Assembly (NCBI GenBank): GCA_002333125.1
Contig: DDBM01000272.1
Span: 2,468-14,295, forward strand
DNA from: Moraxellaceae bacterium UBA2032
GTDB lineage: Bacteria > Pseudomonadota > Gammaproteobacteria > Pseudomonadales > Moraxellaceae
Direction: 5' to 3'
Length of the DNA stretch: 11,828 bases
Part shown: positions 7,567-11,828 of the stretch, in pieces
Position numbering within the stretch: the stretch's first letter is position 1
Layout: the number at the start of each line of letters is the position of its first letter
Notes under the pieces: generated by a model
What the model was told of the DNA's origin: nothing
Databases searched by the model: none
Seen by the model: only the letters and a program-made list of their open reading frames with translations
Program-made: the position numbers and the translations under genes

Positions 7567-7609
7567 CTCACTCTAGCTCCCTCGCCCTATGGGAGAGAGT
7601 TAGAGTGAG
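7567..7609. repeat. Imperfect inverted repeat between convergent genes
   Basis: CTCACTCTA (7567-7575) pairs perfectly with TAGAGTGAG (7601-7609). The interior CTCCC at 7577-7581 can pair with GGGAG at 7591-7595 by bulging out a few bases, giving a long imperfect hairpin. No T-run follows on either strand. It fills the gap between the hydroxylase gene and comEA, whose 3' ends face each other. Its CTCCCTC/GGGAGAG content resembles the 742-762 hairpin, suggesting a second small repeat family distinct from the CTTCGACTCC type. Confidence 0.7.
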
Positions 7610-7634
7610 TGCTAAATCAAAATGGCAATACACC

Positions 7635-7964
7635 CTAGTCCTCAAAACGAATCAGGGCTCTATTTTTTTCTAAAAGTGCAGGGCCTATACCTTTCACTTC
7701 ATCCACATCTTCTAAACTCGTAAATTTACCGTTGGTTTCGCGCCATTCCATGATAGCTGCTGCTTTGGCCTTACCAATCCCTTTTAGTTTAGATAATTCG
7801 TCTGCATTGGCGGTATTAATATTAATACTATTGTTTGGCGTAGCGGCTTTAGTAGTAACATTTGATGTCGGGACACAATATTTGGCCTCATCTGCCTTTA
7901 ATGGTAGAGCCAAACAAAGGCTTAGTCCTAGTAACACACAACATAAACGATAAACAAACATCAC
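7635..7964 (-). CDS. comEA: ComEA-like helix-hairpin-helix DNA-binding protein
   Basis: This small secreted protein of 109 residues is expected to bind incoming double-stranded DNA in the periplasm during transformation. The N-terminus is a signal peptide: a hydrophobic core at about 8-21, with likely cleavage after LKA near residue 24. A short low-complexity linker follows, then a tandem helix-hairpin-helix unit: SININTANADELSKLKGIG (46-64) and FTSLEDVDEVKGIG (81-94), each ending in the LKGIG/VKGIG hairpin that contacts the DNA backbone. This is the single-domain form usual in Gram-negative bacteria, without the long N-terminal anchor of Bacillus ComEA. AGGAG at about 7969-7973 supports the start; M2 is an alternative. 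It is divergent from pilB across 298 bases, linking DNA uptake with the pilus. A general DNA-binding role outside competence cannot be excluded. Confidence 0.88.
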   Translation of the reverse strand: MMFVYRLCCVLLGLSLCLALPLKADEAKYCVPTSNVTTKAATPNNSININTANADELSKLKGIGKAKAAAIMEWRETNGKFTSLEDVDEVKGIGPALLEKNRALIRFED

Positions 7965-7996
7965 ACACTCCTTGTAATAAATCCTTCAAGTGCATT

Positions 7997-8025
7997 ATTT
8001 TAAAAGGAGTTTCACTTAACATCAA
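7997..8025 (-). promoter_or_regulatory. Candidate sigma-70 promoter for comEA
   Basis: On the minus strand, TTGATG (plus positions 8020-8025, four of six matches) is followed after 17 bases by TAAAAT (7997-8002, five of six). Transcription would start near 7990, leaving about 25 bases before the comEA ATG with its AGGAG site inside. The geometry is good for a housekeeping promoter. The assignment is sequence-based only. Confidence 0.5.
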
Positions 8026-8078
8026 TCAGCATTTTTTGTAAAAAACCTACTAAAATTGCTTAACTTTGCCACACTTGC

Positions 8079-8106
8079 TTGACAGCTACTTTGCGTATAG
8101 GCTAAT
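8079..8106 (+). promoter_or_regulatory. Candidate promoter for pilBCD in the comEA-pilB gap
   Basis: A perfect TTGACA lies at 8079-8084, followed after 16 bases by GCTAAT (8101-8106, four of six matches to a -10). A separate perfect TATAAT at 8154-8159 has no recognisable -35 at 16-18 bases upstream. Either could drive pilB, leaving an untranslated leader of about 100-150 bases. The rest of the gap (7965-8262) is AT-rich, without a coding frame I would defend and without a good sigma-54 site. Confidence 0.35.
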
Positions 8107-8262
8107 TTTGATTTATATTCTTAAACCCTAGCAGATTTTTTTATAATAAACGCTATAATTGGCGCGTTTTAACCATACCTGATGAATTAGGTTGAATGGT
8201 TGAACATCACTAGCTTTCATATATCGTATTTTTGATTAAAAATAACAATGGCGGAATAACAC

Positions 8263-9990
8263 ATGGCCACACCATCACCCAATACTCTATCTTTTGGCGG
8301 TTTAGCAAAACGACTCGTCAATGATGGCTTGGTTGAAGCGACTGCCATGCAAAAAGCACTGGTTGAAGCGCAGCGTGAGCAAAGCTCCTTGATTAGCTAT
8401 TTGGTTAAAAACAAAATAGCTAAATCAGCACAAATTGCTTTTTTATTAGCCGATGAGTTTGGCGACCCGCTCATTGACGTAGAATCTATTGACCCCGAAT
8501 TTATCCCCAAAGAACATCTTGATGAAAAAATAGTAAAACAATACAACTTATTGCCTTTTTTTAAGCGTGGCAAACGTTTATTTGTGGCAATGGGTGACCC
8601 TACCCGTTTAGATGCCATTGATGCAGTACGTTTTAATACAGGCTTAAACATCGAAACGGTCGTTGCCGATGAAGAAAAACTTAGCAAACTCATCGAAAAA
8701 ATATTAGATAGTAGTGGCAATGCTTCAATGGAAGGCTTGGATGACGACCTCGAAAATCTAGAAATTAGTGGTGGTGATGAGTCTGACAAAAAAGATAAAG
8801 ATATTGTTGGCTCGGCTGAAGAAGAAGCGCCCATTGTTAAGTACATTAATAAAGTATTATTAGATGCCATTAAAATGGGGGCATCCGACTTACACTTTGA
8901 ACCCTACGAAAAAGCCTATCGTATTCGCTTTCGGGTTGACGGGGTATTACGCGAGTATGCCCGACCACCTGTACAACTATCGTTAAAAATGTCAGCACGT
9001 CTTAAAGTTATGTCACAAATGGATATTTCCGAAAGACGTGTACCACAAGATGGACGTATCAAATTAAAACTCTCTAAAACAAAGGCAATCGACTTTCGTG
9101 TTAACTCCTTGCCCACACTGTTTGGCGAAAAGCTCTGTTTGCGTATTCTTGACCCTTCGAGTGCTATGTTGGGTATTGATATGTTGGGTTATGAACCCGA
9201 CCAAAAAAAACTATTTATGGATGCCCTCGAAAAACCACAGGGGATGCTATTAATTACAGGGCCTACAGGCTCGGGCAAAACGGTATCGCTTTACACAGGT
9301 TTAAACATTCTTAACACCGAAGATACTAATATTTCGACTGCCGAAGACCCTGTTGAAATCAACTTAGAAGGCATTAACCAAGTCAACGTGAATGTTAAAG
9401 TAGGTTTAACTTTTGCGGCGGCACTTAAAGCCTTCTTGCGTCAAGACCCTGAAATTATTATGTTGGGTGAGATTCGTGACCTAGAAACTGCCGAAATTGC
9501 AGTAAAAGCAGCACAAACAGGTCACATGGTACTCTCTACCTTACATACCAATAGCGCACCCGAAACGCTAACGCGTTTACGTAACATGGGTATTCCATCG
9601 TTCAACATCGCCACCTCCGTTAACTTGGTTATTGCCCAACGTTTAGCGCGACGTTTATGTAGTTCTTGTAAACGCCCTGCCGACATTCCTAAACCAAGCC
9701 TCATAGAAATGGGTTTTACCGAAGCTGACTTTACTAAAGGCTTTACTATTTATGAACCCGTTGGCTGTGACCAATGTCGTGATGGTTATAAAGGACGGGT
9801 GGGTATTTACGAAGTAATGAAAGTTACCCCCAAAATTGCGCGTATTATTATGGAGGATGGTAATTCCATCGCCATTGCTGAAGCAATGGAGGCCGAAGGT
9901 TTTCCTAATTTACGACGTTCTGGCTTAATTAAAGTCATGGCAGGACTCGCTAGTTTACAAGAAATTGCTAAAATTGTAGGCGCGGATTAA
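8263..9990 (+). CDS. pilB: Type IV pilus extension ATPase PilB
   Basis: This 575-residue hexameric cytoplasmic ATPase powers pilus assembly by driving the platform protein PilC. The N-terminal part (about 8-150) is a T2SSE-N/MshEN-like domain, a fold that binds c-di-GMP in some relatives; only part of that motif is visible here. An acidic, low-complexity linker follows (about 157-190). The catalytic half has Walker A GPTGSGKT (333-340), the Asp box AEDPVE (360-365), Walker B EIIMLGEIRD (397-406) and the His box from GHMVLSTLHTN (420-430). Two CxxC pairs (C466/C469 and C502/C505) form the zinc site characteristic of PilB-type assembly ATPases and absent from the retraction ATPase PilT. The length is normal for PilB. 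The ribosome binding site is weak (GGCGGA at 8250-8255). It is the first gene of pilBCD and divergent from comEA. Confidence 0.97.
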   Translation: MATPSPNTLSFGGLAKRLVNDGLVEATAMQKALVEAQREQSSLISYLVKNKIAKSAQIAFLLADEFGDPLIDVESIDPEFIPKEHLDEKIVKQYNLLPFFKRGKRLFVAMGDPTRLDAIDAVRFNTGLNIETVVADEEKLSKLIEKILDSSGNASMEGLDDDLENLEISGGDESDKKDKDIVGSAEEEAPIVKYINKVLLDAIKMGASDLHFEPYEKAYRIRFRVDGVLREYARPPVQLSLKMSARLKVMSQMDISERRVPQDGRIKLKLSKTKAIDFRVNSLPTLFGEKLCLRILDPSSAMLGIDMLGYEPDQKKLFMDALEKPQGMLLITGPTGSGKTVSLYTGLNILNTEDTNISTAEDPVEINLEGINQVNVNVKVGLTFAAALKAFLRQDPEIIMLGEIRDLETAEIAVKAAQTGHMVLSTLHTNSAPETLTRLRNMGIPSFNIATSVNLVIAQRLARRLCSSCKRPADIPKPSLIEMGFTEADFTKGFTIYEPVGCDQCRDGYKGRVGIYEVMKVTPKIARIIMEDGNSIAIAEAMEAEGFPNLRRSGLIKVMAGLASLQEIAKIVGAD

Positions 9991-10091
9991 AAAAAGCCTC
10001 AATAAGCTTAAAACAAGATTGATACGCTTTACTTATAAGCGACTCACCACATAATATGGGCTTGCCCTAACAAAAATGAGTATGACGGATT

Positions 10092-11312
10092 ATGGCAACA
10101 AAAAAAGCTGATGCTATTTTAACTTTTGGTTATGAAGCAACAGACCGAAAGGGTCAAAAAATCAAAGGGGAAGTCACTGGCACCAATATTGCGCTTGCCA
10201 AAGCACAATTGCGTAAACAAGGCTTTAACGTTCAAAAGATAAGTAAAAAAAGTAGCTTTTCTTTTCAACGTAAAGGCAAAATTTCGCCCATGGATGTGGC
10301 TATTTTTACCCGTCAATTAGCCACTATGATGAAAGCAGGTGTACCGCTTGTACAGTCATTTGAAATTGTAGCCGAAGGATTAGATAACCTCGCTATGCGC
10401 GAAGTGGTCATGGGTATTAAAGCCGAAGTTGAAGGTGGTGGTAACTTTACTACGGCACTGCGTAAATACCCTTTATATTTTGATGAGCTATTTTGTAGTT
10501 TAGTTGAATCAGGTGAGCAATCGGGTGCCTTAGAAACCATGCTTGACCGTGTTGCCGAATACAAAGAAAAAAGCGAGCAACTAAAACAGAAAATCAAAAA
10601 AGCGATGAAATACCCAATAAGTGTTATTGTGGTAGCGATTATTGTCACGGTAATTTTGTTATTAAAAGTAGTCCCTGTATTCCAAAGTATGTTTGAAGGC
10701 TTTGGCGCACAACTGCCTGCATTTACCATGATGGTAGTAAACATGTCTAAATGGCTTCAAGCTAACTGGTTTTATGCTTTAGTCATTGTTTTAGGTATTG
10801 GTGGGGCATTTACCGAAGCAAAAAAACGTAGTATTGCATTTAATCATGCGCTAGATCGTCTGGCACTCAAAGCCCCTATTGTAGGTGATTTAGTTTATAA
10901 ATCTGTGGTTGCCCGTTTTGCTCGAACCTTAGCCACAACTTTTGCCGCAGGTGTACCATTGGTTGATGCTTTAGTTTCTTGTGCTGGTGCAGCAGGCAAT
11001 ATCGTTTATTATGACGCAATTATGAAGATTAAAGATGAAGTCTCAAGCGGACAACAACTTGGTTTTGCGATGCGTCAATCAGGCATTTTTCCGTCAATGG
11101 CCTTACAAATGGTAGCCATTGGTGAAGAGTCTGGTGCATTAGATGCCATGCTCGACAAAGTAGCCACTTATTTTGAAAATGAAGTTGATAACGCAGTAGA
11201 TGGCTTAACCAGTATGATGGAACCGCTAATTATGTCTGTTTTAGGGGTGTTAATTGGTGGTTTAGTTATCGCAATGTATCTTCCCATCTTCCAAATGGGT
11301 TCGGTTGTCTAA
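10092..11312 (+). CDS. pilC: Type IV pilus inner-membrane platform protein PilC
   Basis: This 406-residue inner-membrane protein couples the PilB motor to pilin insertion into the growing fibre. It carries two T2SSF domains (about 68-191 and 273-395). The internal duplication is clear in the paired motifs ARTL/TRQL...AGVPLV and GEQSGALETML (141-151) versus GEESGALDAML (344-354). Membrane segments are at about 174-197, 224-240 and 375-399, with a basic cytoplasmic N-terminal arm. The length is standard. The gap from pilB is 101 bases, with no convincing terminator. The ribosome binding site is poor (ACGGA before the ATG), and an 11-codon frame beginning ATGAGTATGACG at 10076 runs across the start in another phase, so coupled translation is possible. 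The stop TAA shares its last A with the pilD ATG. Confidence 0.96.
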   Translation: MATKKADAILTFGYEATDRKGQKIKGEVTGTNIALAKAQLRKQGFNVQKISKKSSFSFQRKGKISPMDVAIFTRQLATMMKAGVPLVQSFEIVAEGLDNLAMREVVMGIKAEVEGGGNFTTALRKYPLYFDELFCSLVESGEQSGALETMLDRVAEYKEKSEQLKQKIKKAMKYPISVIVVAIIVTVILLLKVVPVFQSMFEGFGAQLPAFTMMVVNMSKWLQANWFYALVIVLGIGGAFTEAKKRSIAFNHALDRLALKAPIVGDLVYKSVVARFARTLATTFAAGVPLVDALVSCAGAAGNIVYYDAIMKIKDEVSSGQQLGFAMRQSGIFPSMALQMVAIGEESGALDAMLDKVATYFENEVDNAVDGLTSMMEPLIMSVLGVLIGGLVIAMYLPIFQMGSVV

Positions 11313-11828
11313 TGTTAGATTTACTTATTACCTCCCCCCTATTTGCTGGGGGGCTAGTTTTAGTGCTGGGCTTATGTATAGGCAGCTTTTTAAACGTTGT
11401 TATTTATCGCTTACCTGTGATGATGCAGCGTCAATGGGATAACGAATGCTGCAATTTAAACGAACAAGAACCCAAACATACCGATAAATTTAACCTCGCC
11501 ACCCCTGCTTCACGCTGCCCAAAATGCGGCCATAAAATTAGAGCTTGGGAAAATATTCCTGTGTTTAGTTGGCTGTTATTATTAAAAGGTAAATGCAGCA
11601 ACTGCAAGACCCCAATTTCTTTGCGTTATCCTTTAGTCGAATTAGCGACAGGTATTTTATCGTTAATCGTGTTTATGGTGTTTGGTCCTACGTTTAAAAT
11701 GTTAACGGGCTTAGTGTTAACGTGGTCATTAATTGCCTTAACCATGATTGATTTTGATACCCAGTTACTACCTGACGACATCACACTACCACTTGTATGG
11801 CTCGGCTTATTAGTCAACATTAATGGCT
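11312..11828 (+). CDS. pilD: Prepilin peptidase / N-methyltransferase PilD (3' end beyond window)
   Basis: The first 172 residues are present. PilD is a membrane aspartic protease that cleaves the leader from type IV prepilins and methylates the new N-terminal residue. After a first membrane segment comes the signature GSFLNVVIYRLP (24-35). The cytoplasmic loop carries the zinc-binding pairs CPKC (69-72) and CSNC (95-98), then LRYPLVEL (104-111). The first catalytic Asp is D147 in LTMIDFDTQLLPD (143-155). The second catalytic Asp, in the GxGD region, lies beyond the edge. The start codon overlaps the pilC stop (TAATG, sharing one A), a classic sign of translational coupling, and this start gives the expected N-terminus. 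No frameshift or stop is seen up to the window end. Confidence 0.95.
   Translation, partial: MLDLLITSPLFAGGLVLVLGLCIGSFLNVVIYRLPVMMQRQWDNECCNLNEQEPKHTDKFNLATPASRCPKCGHKIRAWENIPVFSWLLLLKGKCSNCKTPISLRYPLVELATGILSLIVFMVFGPTFKMLTGLVLTWSLIALTMIDFDTQLLPDDITLPLVWLGLLVNING

Noticed and set aside
8159..8175. Possible sigma-54 site (TTGGCGCG...) upstream of pilB
   Set aside because: The -24-like TTGGC is present but no GC dinucleotide occurs at the -12 position, so the element is incomplete.
8397..8870. 157-codon open frame on the minus strand inside pilB
   Set aside because: It lies wholly within the well-supported pilB reading frame, is serine-rich with no domain, and has no ribosome binding site of note. 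It is a shadow frame.
10025..10067. Small hairpins CGCTT/AAGCG and GGGC/GCCC between pilB and pilC
   Set aside because: The stems are only 4-5 bp with no T-run. They are too weak to call a terminator, and pilBC are expected to be co-transcribed.
10313..10744. 143-codon open frame on the minus strand inside pilC
   Set aside because: It is antisense to conserved T2SSF coding sequence and its composition mirrors the complementary strand. There is no sign of an independent gene.

Overview
The window looks like chromosomal core DNA of an AT-leaning Gammaproteobacterium. Four things support this: an LpoB-type outer-membrane lipoprotein, a class I fructose-1,6-bisphosphatase, a ComEA-like DNA-uptake protein, and a pilB-pilC-pilD type IV pilus cluster in the usual order. 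A Moraxellaceae-like host would fit, but that is inference from gene content and codon flavour only. I see no tRNA, rRNA, insertion sequence, CRISPR array, phage gene or origin.

Layout, left to right. (1) lpoB (+), perhaps behind the last codons of an upstream gene. (2) A large CotH-kinase-family lipoprotein on the minus strand, meeting lpoB tail to tail. (3) fbp (+), divergent from the CotH gene. (4) A minus-strand pair, with an alpha/beta hydrolase upstream and a 680-residue EF-hand membrane protein of unknown function downstream; the pair converges on fbp. (5) A short fatty acid hydroxylase/sterol desaturase-family protein (+), divergent from the hydrolase. (6) comEA (-), divergent from pilB. 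(7) pilB, pilC and the start of pilD (+), running off the right edge.

How the genes work together. LpoB is expected to activate a bifunctional penicillin-binding protein from the outer membrane. Fbp serves gluconeogenesis. PilB (extension ATPase), PilC (platform protein) and PilD (prepilin peptidase) are core parts of type IV pilus biogenesis. ComEA binds DNA in the periplasm. comEA next to pilB puts pilus and DNA-uptake functions side by side and suggests, without proving, natural transformation. The hydrolase and hydroxylase could both act on lipids, but their substrates cannot be read from the sequence.

The clearest non-coding pattern is that all three convergent gene junctions (lpoB/CotH, fbp/EF-hand, hydroxylase/comEA) hold inverted repeats. 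The first two share near-identical copies of a 16-base element, and in the second it forms a three-unit array. I saw no comparable long repeats in the divergent or co-directional gaps. I did not find a convincing new multi-gene system. The best candidate for undescribed biology is the EF-hand membrane protein.
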